Assembly (NCBI RefSeq): GCF_003751225.1
Contig: NZ_RJKE01000001.1
Coordinates: 9,548,001 to 9,612,000, forward strand
Reading direction: 5' to 3'
Origin: Actinocorallia herbida
GTDB taxonomy: Bacteria > Actinomycetota > Actinomycetes > Streptosporangiales > Streptosporangiaceae
DNA length: 64,000 bases
Under the pieces are notes generated by a model that did not search any database, was not told where the DNA came from, and was given only the letters and a program-made list of their open reading frames with translations. The stretch's first letter is position 1, and every line of letters starts with the position of its first letter. Both the position numbers and the translations under genes were made by a program. This document shows positions 17,335-25,769 of this stretch, in pieces.

Positions 17335-20124
17335 TCAGAAGTGCTGCCGCTTCTCCAGTCCGTGCGTGGGCGCGACCTTGTTCCACACCGCGAGGAAGTC
17401 GCTCTTGGCGGTGCTGGCCTGCGCGGACAGGGTGTTGCCGCGCTGGTAGTCGGGGTCGTTCGTCGGTGTCTTGCCCTTGCAGCCCGTGTTCCGGTTCGCC
17501 CACGCGAGGAAGGCGTTGTCGACGTCCAGCGACAGCTGCATCGACCGCACCAGCGTCGACCGCATCCTGTTCCGGTTCGGCAGCTTGCCGAGCTTCAGCG
17601 CCTGCGCCCTCTGCAACTGCTGCTGCCGCTGCTGGGAGATCTGCTGCATCGAGGCGACCGCGTCGGGGAGCTGCTTGCACTTCTTCGCGCTCTCCAGCGC
17701 CGACCCGAGTTGGCTGCGGCTCTTGGAACTGGCGTTCAGCAGCGCGTTGACCTGCTTGGCCTGACGGGTCGCGCCCGGGTCGGCCGAGGAGTCCGCGGCC
17801 ACGGGGTCGGACGTCTTCTGCGGGACGAACGTCTTCTCCTCGGGGTCGTCGCCGTCGAAGGCGACGAACAGGACCGCGGTGACGGCCGCGGCCACCAGTA
17901 GGGCGACCCCGACGAGCAGGGGCCGCTGCGCGGGCTTCTTTCGGCCCGGCTCAGGGGCCGACCGGTGCGAGCGCGTCATGGGCATGGGGCCGTCGTGGTC
18001 CCACAGCGGCCGCTCCTCGCGGGGCGTCCAGGACTGCACGCCGGGCTCGGAGGTGTACGGGCCGGGCATGGGCGGCGGCGCGTACGGCATGTTCGGAGGG
18101 GGGAACGGGGACGGCTGCTGCTGCGGCTGCGGCTGCTGCGGGGCGGGCGGCTGCGGCCGCGCGGCGGACCTGCCGGGCGCGACGGGCTCGGCGAACCAGG
18201 AGTCGGGCACGACCGGCGCCGCGGGCTGGGCCGGCTCGGGAGCCGGTGCGAGGGCGTGAGGGGAGGCCGCCGGAGGCAGGGGAGTGCTTCCGGACGGCCC
18301 GTCCAGCGCCGGGGTCCACCACTGGGTGGCCTCGCCCGGGTCCTCGGCGGGCGGAGGAGGCGCGGAAGACAGCGCCCCGGGCGACATGGCGAAAGTCGAG
18401 TCGTAAGCGGAACCGAAGCCCGCCGAGGACGGACCGTCGGACGCGGGCGGGTATCCGCCGAACGGGTCCTGCGCGTCGAACGGGCTGCCGGAGTCGGGCG
18501 CCCCGGCGAACGGCGTCGCGGGCGACGGGTCGTAGACCGCGGCCGCGAAGGTGGCGCCGGGTGGCGGCGTGCCGTCCGACCCGAACCCGGAAGGCAGGGT
18601 CCTGCGGTCGATGGCGAACGTGCTGTCGCCGGGCAGGGCGCCCGGCGGGAAGGAGTCGGCGCCACCGGGGAAGACCCGCTCGCCGGACGCGATCCCGGGC
18701 CCCTGCTCCCCGCCGAAGGGATCGGCGCCGAAGGATTCCCCGCCGAACGGGCCGCCCGCGGACAGGGCCCCGTCGGAGGAGTGGGCCGACGTGCTCTGGA
18801 TCCCCTCGCCCGGGAACCCGTGCTCGCCGCTGGACAGCGCGCTCTCCTGGAACGGGGACGCGTTCGGGAACCCCGCGTCGCCGCCGAATCCCGCGCTGCC
18901 GGAGAACCCGCCACCGCCGGCGAAGCCGCCGTCGCCCGGGAAGCCGCCGGGCGCACCCGGTTCACCCGGGAAGCCGGGGCCGCCGGGGAACGAGCCCTCG
19001 CCCGGGAACACGGCGTCACCTGGGAAGGAGCCCTCGCTCCGGAACGCGGCGTCGCCAGGGAACGAGGGCTCGCCCGGGAACCCGGTGCCGCTCAGCGGAC
19101 CCGAGTCGTGCGGGAGACCCGCCTCGCCGGTGAAACCGGTGTCGCCCGGGAAACCCTGGTCGCCGCCGAATCCGGGGCCGTTCGGGAACCCGTCACCGCC
19201 GGAGGAACCGGTGCCGCCCGGAAATCCGGATCCGCCCTGGAAGCCCGAACTGCCGGGGAATCCCACGTCGGCCCGGAGGCCCGCGTCGTTCGGATGGCCG
19301 TGGTCGCCGGGGAACCCGGTGCCGCTCGGCGAACCCTGGTCCCCCGGGAAGCCCGAGGCGTCAGGGAACCCGGCGCCGCCGGAGAATCCGGGATCGCTCA
19401 GGCCCTGGCCGCTCGGGAATCCCGGGTTGCCCGGGAACGCGGTGTCGCTCGGGCCCTGGTCGTGCGGGAAGCCGGGAGGGCCGGGGAACGCGGTGCCGCC
19501 CGGGTTCTGGTCGCCAGGGAAACCGGTGTCGCTCGGAAGACCCGTGCCGGTGGGGAGACCCGGGTTGCTCGGGAAGCCGGTGTCGCCGGGGAAGCGGTCG
19601 GCTGACGGGGCGGGGTCGGGAAGGAAGGGGTTGTCGCCGTAGGGGGCGTCCGCATAGGGATTCGGTGCGGGGAATCCCTGACCGGGGGTGAACGCGCCGT
19701 CCGTGGTCATCGGCCTGCCGGGGGTGGACGCCGCGGGGGGCGTGAAGGGATGGTCCTGCGCGAAGGGCTCGGGTGCGAACTGCTGCGGCGGGAAGGGGTC
19801 GCCGCCGAACGGAGGCATCGCCTCCGGCGCGGGCTCGGGTACCCCGAACGGGGCCGCGTAGGGAGGCGTCCCGTACACGCCGGGAGACGCACCCCCGGCT
19901 CCAGGCGCCCCGTAGGGCGGGGGCGGGGACGGCGCCGGCGGTTCGGGTTCGGACTCGGGGGGCCATTTGTCGAACATGATCGTCTTCTCCGTGCTGCTCG
20001 TCGGTGCCGCGTAGGCTCCAGCCAGAGCAGAGGATGCGCCCGAAGCGGCGGGGAGGGGCGTACCGCAGTGGGCACACGACGGCTGCCCCTCGGGCGCCTG
20101 CACAGCGCAGGACGGACACCGCAT
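17335..20124 (-). CDS. Large zinc-ribbon membrane protein with collagen-like GFPG repeat region
   Basis: Function unknown. The 929 residues comprise an N-terminal zinc ribbon (MRCPSC, SCAHCG), a motif EKTIMFD at about Thr48 resembling an FHA-recognised phosphothreonine site, a Gly/Phe/Pro-rich region (roughly 150-430) with many GFPGD/GFPG units, more Pro-rich sequence, one TM helix (about 731-758) and a helical Cys-containing outer domain homologous to the gene downstream. ATG 20124 is preceded by AAGAAGG; a TTG three codons earlier is less likely. First gene of a probable operon with the second zinc-ribbon gene and the ATPase. Low-complexity length probably varies between strains. Confidence 0.7.
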   Translation of the reverse strand: MRCPSCAVQAPEGQPSCAHCGTPLPAASGASSALAGAYAAPTSSTEKTIMFDKWPPESEPEPPAPSPPPPYGAPGAGGASPGVYGTPPYAAPFGVPEPAPEAMPPFGGDPFPPQQFAPEPFAQDHPFTPPAASTPGRPMTTDGAFTPGQGFPAPNPYADAPYGDNPFLPDPAPSADRFPGDTGFPSNPGLPTGTGLPSDTGFPGDQNPGGTAFPGPPGFPHDQGPSDTAFPGNPGFPSGQGLSDPGFSGGAGFPDASGFPGDQGSPSGTGFPGDHGHPNDAGLRADVGFPGSSGFQGGSGFPGGTGSSGGDGFPNGPGFGGDQGFPGDTGFTGEAGLPHDSGPLSGTGFPGEPSFPGDAAFRSEGSFPGDAVFPGEGSFPGGPGFPGEPGAPGGFPGDGGFAGGGGFSGSAGFGGDAGFPNASPFQESALSSGEHGFPGEGIQSTSAHSSDGALSAGGPFGGESFGADPFGGEQGPGIASGERVFPGGADSFPPGALPGDSTFAIDRRTLPSGFGSDGTPPPGATFAAAVYDPSPATPFAGAPDSGSPFDAQDPFGGYPPASDGPSSAGFGSAYDSTFAMSPGALSSAPPPPAEDPGEATQWWTPALDGPSGSTPLPPAASPHALAPAPEPAQPAAPVVPDSWFAEPVAPGRSAARPQPPAPQQPQPQQQPSPFPPPNMPYAPPPMPGPYTSEPGVQSWTPREERPLWDHDGPMPMTRSHRSAPEPGRKKPAQRPLLVGVALLVAAAVTAVLFVAFDGDDPEEKTFVPQKTSDPVAADSSADPGATRQAKQVNALLNASSKSRSQLGSALESAKKCKQLPDAVASMQQISQQRQQQLQRAQALKLGKLPNRNRMRSTLVRSMQLSLDVDNAFLAWANRNTGCKGKTPTNDPDYQRGNTLSAQASTAKSDFLAVWNKVAPTHGLEKRQHF
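18850..19600. repeat. Degenerate GFPG-encoding tandem repeat region
   Basis: Inside the 929-residue protein gene, short units such as GGGAACCCGGTGTCGCC and variants recur every 18 to 36 bases, encoding GFPGx and related collagen-like units. The copies have drifted, so this is an old in-gene repeat rather than a satellite or CRISPR array. Confidence 0.7.
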
Positions 20125-20398
20125 GGCGCTCAACCCTTCTTCACGTCGTTACCCGGTGATTCTGCCCTGTCCCTCACGCGAGTAGGGGCGCAAGGAAGAT
20201 TCCTCGGCACATGTGGCATTTGGCGTGCATGTCTAGCTGCGGCTCGCGGCACCGTGCGGCGTTCGTCACAGTACTGCAATCAGTAGTCGTACCGTAGCTC
20301 AGCGTGCGACAGTAGCCGGTTTACCCTCGGAGAGACGGGAATGGCCGCGCCAGCCACTAGGCTCGGCTGGAGTCGGGCTTATAGGGGAAAGAGATTCG
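20125..20398. promoter_or_regulatory. Divergent intergenic region between the zinc-ribbon gene and murT
   Basis: 274 bases without a gene. It must hold promoters for both directions. GGGGAAAGAG lies just upstream of the murT ATG as its RBS. No confident -35/-10 pair or operator was identified. Confidence 0.4.
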
Positions 20399-21631
20399 AT
20401 GAGTGATCTTCCGCTGCGGTCGCAGCTGGCGGTCGCCCTCGGGCGGACCGCTTCCCGCATGTCGCGGCTTGCCGGGCGCGGCGACGGATCGGTGATCGGC
20501 GGGAAGATCGGGCTGAAGCTCGACCCCGAGCTGCTCACCCGCCTGTCGGCCGACCGCAAGCTCGTTCTGGTGAGCGCAACGAACGGCAAGACGACCACCA
20601 CCCGGCTGATCGCCAGCGCGATGAGCGGGCTCGGCGAGGTCGCCACCAACGCCTTCGGCGCCAACATGCCCACCGGCCACGTCAGCGCCTTGGCCGCAGC
20701 GCCCGGCGCGCAGTACGGCGTGCTGGAGTGCGATGAGAAGTACGTGCCGCTGGTCTTGCGCGAGACCCGGGCCAACGTCGTCCTGCTGATGAACCTCAGC
20801 CGCGACCAGATGGACCGCGCGGGCGAGATCTGGCAGCTCGCGGGCAAGTGGCGCAAGGCCCTGGACGGCGCCGAGACCCACGTCGTCGCCAACTGCGACG
20901 ACCCGCTGGTGACCTGGGGCGCCTCCACCGCCAAGAAGGTCACCTGGGTGGCCGTCGGCCAGCACTGGAAGGAGGACTCCTGGTGCTGCCCCGAGTGCGG
21001 CGGACCCCTCGACCGCGACGGCAGCCACTGGGCGTGCCGCCAGTGCCATTTCGCCCGTCCGAAGCCCGACTGGATCCTGCACGGTGACAGGGTGACCGCC
21101 CCCGGCGGCCACACCTACGCGCTGGACCTCCAGCTCCCCGGCCGCGCCAACCGCTCCAACGGCGCGATGGCCCTGGCCGTCGTCTCGCTGTTCGGCATCC
21201 CGGCCGAGCAGGCCCTGCCGCTGCTCGGCAAGGTCGCCTCGGTCGCCGGCCGCTACACCACGGTCTCCTACCAGGGCCGCGACATCCGGCTGCTGCTCGC
21301 CAAGAACCCGGCGGGCTGGCTGGAGGCGTTCGACGTCCTGGAGCCCGCGCCCGGCCCCGTCGTCCTGTCGATCAACGCCCAGGGCCCCGACGGCCGGGAC
21401 ACCTCGTGGCTGTGGGACGTCGACTACCGCGTGCTCAAGGGCCGCCCGGTCTGGGCGACGGGCGAGCGCAGGCTCGACCTCGCCACCCGCCTGGAGGCCG
21501 CCGAGGTCGACTTCCGCATGGTCGACGACATCGAGCAGGCCGTCCTGGCGGTGCCGCCGGGCAAGCTCGACGTGATCGCCAACTACACAGCGTTCCAGGA
21601 CATCCGAACGAGGTACGGCCGTGCCCTCTGA
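20399..21631 (+). CDS. murT: Lipid II isoglutaminyl synthase, MurT subunit
   Basis: A 410-residue Mur-ligase-like protein that, with GatD, amidates the alpha-carboxyl of D-Glu in lipid II. The ATP site is SATNGKTTTTR (about 59-69). A family-specific zinc ribbon is inserted (CCPECGG then CRQCHF, about 199-219). The C-terminal DUF1727 domain includes LLLAKNPAGWLEAFD. Length is close to known MurT proteins. It overlaps gatD by 11 bases, as expected for a two-subunit enzyme. Confidence 0.94.
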   Translation: MSDLPLRSQLAVALGRTASRMSRLAGRGDGSVIGGKIGLKLDPELLTRLSADRKLVLVSATNGKTTTTRLIASAMSGLGEVATNAFGANMPTGHVSALAAAPGAQYGVLECDEKYVPLVLRETRANVVLLMNLSRDQMDRAGEIWQLAGKWRKALDGAETHVVANCDDPLVTWGASTAKKVTWVAVGQHWKEDSWCCPECGGPLDRDGSHWACRQCHFARPKPDWILHGDRVTAPGGHTYALDLQLPGRANRSNGAMALAVVSLFGIPAEQALPLLGKVASVAGRYTTVSYQGRDIRLLLAKNPAGWLEAFDVLEPAPGPVVLSINAQGPDGRDTSWLWDVDYRVLKGRPVWATGERRLDLATRLEAAEVDFRMVDDIEQAVLAVPPGKLDVIANYTAFQDIRTRYGRAL

Positions 21632-22340
21632 GACCATCAAGATCGTCTGGATCTACCCCGACCTGCTCAGCACCTACGGCGACGGCGGCAACGTCATCGT
21701 CCTGGAGCGCCGGGCGCGGCTGCGCGGCATCATCCCGCGCACGGTGCGGGTCCATTCGGATGAGCCGGTCCCGGTCGACGGCGACATCTACCTGCTCGGC
21801 GGTGGCGAGGACCGGCCGCAGATCCTCGCGGCCCAGCGGCTGCGCGTCGACGGCGGCCTGCACAAGGCGGTGGAGTTCGGCGCCGCGGTGTTCGCGGTCT
21901 GCGCGGGCTACCAGCTGCTCGGCCACGAGTTCGGCGGCGAAGAGGGCCAGCCCGTGCCCGGCATGGGCCTGCTCGACATCCGCAGCGGCCGCGGCGACGT
22001 CCGCGCGGTCGGCGAGCTGGCGGGCGAGGTCGACCCGGCGCTCGGCGTCCCGATGATCACCGGTTTCGAGAACCACCAGGGCGTCACCCGGCTGGGCCCC
22101 GCCGCCAAGCCGCTGGCCAGGGTCGCCGTCGGCATCGGCAACGGCGACGGCTACGAAGGCGCCTACAACGGCAGGATCGTCGGCACCTACATGCACGGTC
22201 CGGCGCTGGTCCGCAACCCCGGCCTGGCCGACCTCCTGCTGAGCTGGGCCGTCAAGCGGCGGCTCGAGCCGATCGACGACAGCTGGGCCGGACGCCTGCG
22301 GGAAGAGCGGCTCCGGGCCGTCCTGCCCACCCCGTCCTGA
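21621..22340 (+). CDS. gatD: Lipid II isoglutaminyl synthase, glutaminase subunit GatD
   Basis: A 239-residue class I glutamine amidotransferase of the CobB/CobQ-like type, supplying ammonia to MurT. The nucleophile is Cys94 in AVCAGYQLLG, and the paired His is His192 in TYMHGP; both positions agree with the characterised staphylococcal enzyme. Start GTG 21621 overlaps the end of murT. The N-terminal motif YPDLLSTYGDGGN is typical of GatD. Confidence 0.94.
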   Translation: MPSETIKIVWIYPDLLSTYGDGGNVIVLERRARLRGIIPRTVRVHSDEPVPVDGDIYLLGGGEDRPQILAAQRLRVDGGLHKAVEFGAAVFAVCAGYQLLGHEFGGEEGQPVPGMGLLDIRSGRGDVRAVGELAGEVDPALGVPMITGFENHQGVTRLGPAAKPLARVAVGIGNGDGYEGAYNGRIVGTYMHGPALVRNPGLADLLLSWAVKRRLEPIDDSWAGRLREERLRAVLPTPS

Positions 22341-22438
22341 GGCCGGGGTAAGGCGCCGGGCACGAAAACACCCCTTCCGGGCGTTGACCTTAATGACGTC
22401 CCCTGCGCGGGACGGCAAGGCGATCCGGGAGGGGTGCC

Positions 22439-22735
22439 ATGGACGGTGGGCGGGAGCAGGACGGCGGCCGGGATCGGACACCGCGGGCCGACCTCGGCGA
22501 CGACGACCAGCAGTACCAGACCGACCTCCTGCGCGAGTACGAGGAGGATCCGCCCCGAGACCGCGTCATCACCGACGAGGACCGGGGCGAGATCGGCATC
22601 ACGGCGTGGCTGCGGCGGGAGAGCCGCGCGGGGGAGCGGGACGACGACGACAGGCCGGCCGAGGAGGCCGCCATCCACGTCGAGGCCCGCGAGCACCACG
22701 CCCCCAAGGACGAGGAGGAAGGCGCCGCTCAGTAG
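22439..22735 (+). CDS. Small acidic hydrophilic protein of unknown function
   Basis: A 98-residue protein, very rich in Asp, Glu and Arg, with no hydrophobic segment and probably mostly disordered. The middle segment EDRGEIGITAWLRRE is the only part that looks ordered; it faintly resembles DUF5709-type stress proteins, which I cannot confirm. A strong RBS (GGGAGGGG) is five bases before the ATG. Its last seven bases overlap the 3' end of the convergent DsrE gene. Confidence 0.6.
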   Translation: MDGGREQDGGRDRTPRADLGDDDQQYQTDLLREYEEDPPRDRVITDEDRGEIGITAWLRRESRAGERDDDDRPAEEAAIHVEAREHHAPKDEEEGAAQ

Positions 22736-23094
22736 ACGAGCGCCTGAACCCCATCCGTGGTGACCTCTTCCACGAAGGCCGGAGCACCCGCGATACGGAT
22801 GCCTTCCAGCAGGTCGTCCTGGGTGAGGCCCCTGCGGGCCGCGCACTGGGTGCACAGGGTGACCCTGCCCCCGGCCCTGACGACCTCGAGCAGGTCCGTG
22901 ACGGGGGTGGCGTGCTCGAGCGCGGGGAAGCGCTCGGATCCGCCGGGCACCGCGAACCAGGCGGCCTCGCCCGTCAGCCACAGCGAGACCGCCACGCCGC
23001 TGGCCACCGCGGCGGCGGCCACGGTCAGCGCCTGGTTGGCGCGTTCGGGGGAGTCGGCCCCCGCGGTCACTTTGATCACCAGAGAGCGAGTCAT
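22729..23094 (-). CDS. DsrE/DsrF-like family protein
   Basis: A 121-residue DsrE-fold protein. Opening strand SLVIKVTAGADSPERANQAL and VAVSLWLTGEAAW match the family; VTLCTQCAARRGL holds two Cys residues at the position where sulfur-transfer members carry theirs. A role in sulfur relay is possible but not proven. TAGGCT at 23106-23101 is six bases before the ATG and there is no RBS, suggesting a leaderless mRNA. Convergent with the acidic protein gene, overlapping by seven bases. Confidence 0.8.
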   Translation of the reverse strand: MTRSLVIKVTAGADSPERANQALTVAAAAVASGVAVSLWLTGEAAWFAVPGGSERFPALEHATPVTDLLEVVRAGGRVTLCTQCAARRGLTQDDLLEGIRIAGAPAFVEEVTTDGVQALVY

Positions 23095-23259
23095 GGCCGC
23101 AGCCTACTTTCCCCAGTTCCGTTGGGCTAAAGCGGAGATCTTTAGGCAATCGGGACGTAAACAATCTTGACCGGGCCGCCGGGGATTTGCCCTATGCAGA
23201 CGCACCGGGCACTCTGTGACTGGTCGCGTGGTATTCGAGAGCCGATAAGGAGTCCACCG

Positions 23260-24822
23260 ATGACCGAGCAGAACGGCCCCCAGTGGCCGTCGCCAGAGGA
23301 GCCGGCATCGGCCGACCAGTCCGGCACCGGCACCCCCGACCAAGTCGATCCGCCCACCCGCCCCGCGGGTGAGCGCACCGTCGTGTTCGGCGCGCCCCAG
23401 CTGCGTCCGCAGCAGCCCGCCGCGCAGCCGCCCGCGCCCCCGGCGCCGCAGCAGCCCTACGGCCAGCCCGCCGCCCCGCCGCAGTACGGCCAGCCCGCCG
23501 AGCCTTATGGCCGGCCGGCCCAGCCGTCCGAGGCGTACGGGCAGCAGGCGTACGGGCAGCAGCCCGAGGGATATGGCCAGCAGCAGCCCGGCGCGTGGCA
23601 GCCGCCCGCCCCGCAGGTCCCGCAGCCGCCGCAGGCCCCGCCGTCGGCATGGGCCGCGCCCGGTGGCGCGCCCGCCTACCAGCCTCCGGCCGAGCCGCAG
23701 GGCTACCAGGCCCCGGCGGAGCCGCAGACCTACCAGCCTCCGGCGGAGCCGCAGAGCGCGTTCCCGCCTCCGCCGCCCGCCGAGCCCCGGTCGGCCTACC
23801 CGTCGGCGCCCGCCTACGGCAGCCCCGGCGCGTCCGGCGACCGGAACCCGGTGGCGGGGGAGGCGGCTCCGGCCGCCCAGCCCGCGCCGGCGCCCGAGCT
23901 CGAGGACCCGTGGGGCACCGCCCCCACCGTCCTGCCGCGCCGCGAGGACCTGCGCCCGCCGGTCGGCGAGGCGCCCGCCACGACGGTGATCCCGGGGCTG
24001 GGCACACCGGCGCCGGAGCCGGGTCCTGGGCCCTATCCGGGCGACATCCCGCTGGTCACCAACAAGCCGCAGCCGCCGGTCGAGGAGACCGTCCGCGAAG
24101 ACCGGCCCTGGGGCGCCGCGAGCCAGGCGGGCCCCGCGTCCGCCGCGGGCGGCGAGACCATCCTGGACTTCGACGCGCGCGCCTACCAGCAGCAGCCCGC
24201 CCAGGCCGCCCCGCAGCCCCCGGCCCAGCCGGAGGCCGACCCGGACGCCACCCAGGCGTTCTCCTTCGGTGACCGCCCGCAGACCGCCCAGGGGCAGCAG
24301 CAGCCCTACGGCCAGCAGGGCCAGCCGTCCCAGCAGGGCCAGCCCGCCGCCCAGCAGGGCCAGTACGGCCAGCAGCCCTACGCAGGGCAGTACGGCCAGG
24401 GCGCCGAGCAGGGCTACGGCCAGCAGCAGGCGCAGCAGGGCGGCTACGGCCAGCCCTACGGCCAGCAGGGGCAGCAGGGCCAGCAGCAGGGCTACGGCGA
24501 GCAGTCCCAGCAGGGCTACGGCCAGCCCCAGCAGGGCCAGCCCGCCGCCCAGCAGGGCCAGTACGGCCAGCAGCAGTACGGGCAGCAGGCTTACGGCCAG
24601 CAGCCGCAGCAGTACGGCGAGCAGCCCTACGGCCAGCAGGGTCAGCAGCAGGGCCAGCCCGCCCAGCAGGGCCAGGCCTACCCGCAGCAGTACGGCGAGC
24701 AGAAGCCCGCCCACGCGGGTGAGGAGGCGCTCGTCGAGCGCTCGGACAACAAGATCTGGATCTGGCTCGGCCTGGTCGCGCTCGTCGCGGTCATTGTGAT
24801 CGTCATCGCATTCGCGATGTGA
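23260..24822 (+). CDS. Tail-anchored membrane protein with YGQQ low-complexity domain
   Basis: Function unknown. The 520-residue protein is mainly Gln, Pro, Gly, Ala and Tyr. Residues 1-180 are PQ/PA-rich, 180-330 mixed, and about 345-490 consists of imperfect YGQQ/GQQGQ repeats, ending in one TM helix ([19 protein letters not shown]) at the extreme C-terminus. This topology puts the whole protein in the cytoplasm with a C-terminal anchor. Motifs ERTVVFG (Thr40), ETILDF and ATQAFSF resemble phosphothreonine sites bound by FHA domains. AAGGAG is seven bases before ATG 23260. A strong terminator follows. Confidence 0.7.
   Translation: MTEQNGPQWPSPEEPASADQSGTGTPDQVDPPTRPAGERTVVFGAPQLRPQQPAAQPPAPPAPQQPYGQPAAPPQYGQPAEPYGRPAQPSEAYGQQAYGQQPEGYGQQQPGAWQPPAPQVPQPPQAPPSAWAAPGGAPAYQPPAEPQGYQAPAEPQTYQPPAEPQSAFPPPPPAEPRSAYPSAPAYGSPGASGDRNPVAGEAAPAAQPAPAPELEDPWGTAPTVLPRREDLRPPVGEAPATTVIPGLGTPAPEPGPGPYPGDIPLVTNKPQPPVEETVREDRPWGAASQAGPASAAGGETILDFDARAYQQQPAQAAPQPPAQPEADPDATQAFSFGDRPQTAQGQQQPYGQQGQPSQQGQPAAQQGQYGQQPYAGQYGQGAEQGYGQQQAQQGGYGQPYGQQGQQGQQQGYGEQSQQGYGQPQQGQPAAQQGQYGQQQYGQQAYGQQPQQYGEQPYGQQGQQQGQPAQQGQAYPQQYGEQKPAHAGEEALVERSDNKIWIWLGLVALVAVIVIVIAFAM
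24290..24700 (+). repeat. GQQ/YGQQ-encoding repeat tract
   Basis: CAGCAGGGCCAG and TACGGCCAGCAG units recur through this stretch of the tail-anchored protein gene. A repeated unit GGCCAGCCCGCCGCCCAG appears twice (near 24340 and 24537), suggesting internal duplication. Confidence 0.75.
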
Positions 24823-24863
24823 CGCCGGACGGATCCGGCGGCCCCCGCCGTGACGGATCAAGC

Positions 24864-24900
24864 GAAGACCCGTATGATCTCCGGTCATACGGGTCTCTTC
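24864..24900 (+). terminator. Strong bidirectional-looking hairpin terminator
   Basis: GAAGACCCGTATGA and TCATACGGGTCTCTTC form a long, nearly perfect stem with a small loop, followed by GTTGCC. It ends the tail-anchored protein gene and insulates the str operon. Confidence 0.8.
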
Positions 24901-25394
24901 GTTGCCGCGGGTTCACCCCGCCTTCCCGGGAACTTCCCCCCGGGACCGTCCCGTTCTTCACGGTGAAGCGTCCGCGGTTCGGCCCCGCGAAGGTTGCGCA
25001 GGGCAGCCCTTTCCCGGTAATGGCGTATTCGCTTTGACCTCGCCCTAGGCGTTGGGTACGCTCTATCTTCGTGCCCGCGGCATCGTGGGTTACGCGTGCG
25101 TGCGCTCCGGCGGGTACCTCAAAGGTCCCTGGGAGCGGCGCGGATCTCTTCCCCCTGGCACGACCGGGTCCCGTAGGGGCCGGACGGGTCACGGTCGTGG
25201 CGACACGCCCGACCTCGGGGGTCGGCGGATCAGGCAAACCAGCAGGTCAGAGGCCCCCCAAAGGGCGCTGATCAGGGTTATGCGCGGACGAGAAATTCCG
25301 GGTGTGACTCGCGCATACAAAACAGAGCGCGGAAAAGCCGCGTTCACCCGGTCGCGGAGGCCGGGCCCGGTACGACGAAGGAAGACGGAGAGCG
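24901..25394 (+). promoter_or_regulatory. Long untranslated region ahead of rpsL with str-operon promoter
   Basis: About 490 bases without a convincing gene. TTGACC (25034-25039) and TACGCT (25057-25062) are 17 bp apart, giving a likely start near 25069. The remaining roughly 325 bases form an unusually long rpsL leader with GC-rich potential hairpins, for example around 25095-25145 and 25325-25375. No upstream coding frame there has a codon pattern I would call real. Confidence 0.6.
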
Positions 25395-25769
25395 GTGCCC
25401 ACAATCCAGCAGCTGGTCCGAAAGGGCCGCCAGGACAAGGTGACCAAGACCAAGACGCCCGCGCTGAAGGGAAGCCCCCAGCGCCGCGGTGTCTGCACGC
25501 GCGTCTACACCACCACGCCGAAGAAGCCGAACTCGGCGCTGCGCAAGGTCGCCCGTGTCCGCCTGAGCAGTGGCATCGAGGTCACCGCCTACATCCCCGG
25601 TGTCGGACACAACCTGCAGGAGCACTCCATCGTGCTGGTGCGCGGCGGTCGTGTGAAGGACCTGCCGGGTGTTCGCTACAAGATCATCCGCGGTTCGCTC
25701 GACACCCAGGGTGTCCGCAACCGCAAGCAGGCGCGCAGCCGCTACGGCGCGAAGAAGGAGAAGAGCTAA
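25395..25769 (+). CDS. rpsL: 30S ribosomal protein S12
   Basis: 124 residues, full length, beginning [11 protein letters not shown] from GTG 25395 with a GGAGAG-type RBS. Part of the decoding site. Lys is present in [12 protein letters not shown] and in [13 protein letters not shown], so the sites where streptomycin-resistance substitutions occur appear wild type. First gene of the str operon; the stop overlaps the rpsG start by one base. Confidence 0.99.
   Translation: MPTIQQLVRKGRQDKVTKTKTPALKGSPQRRGVCTRVYTTTPKKPNSALRKVARVRLSSGIEVTAYIPGVGHNLQEHSIVLVRGGRVKDLPGVRYKIIRGSLDTQGVRNRKQARSRYGAKKEKS

Noticed and set aside
18850-19600. CRISPR-like repeated units
   Set aside because: Repeats are in frame, degenerate and encode GFPG units; there are no constant repeats with unique spacers and no cas genes.
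24290-24700. Possible satellite or origin-like direct repeats
   Set aside because: They encode an in-frame YGQQ domain and continue the reading frame to a TM helix; no DnaA-box pattern is present.
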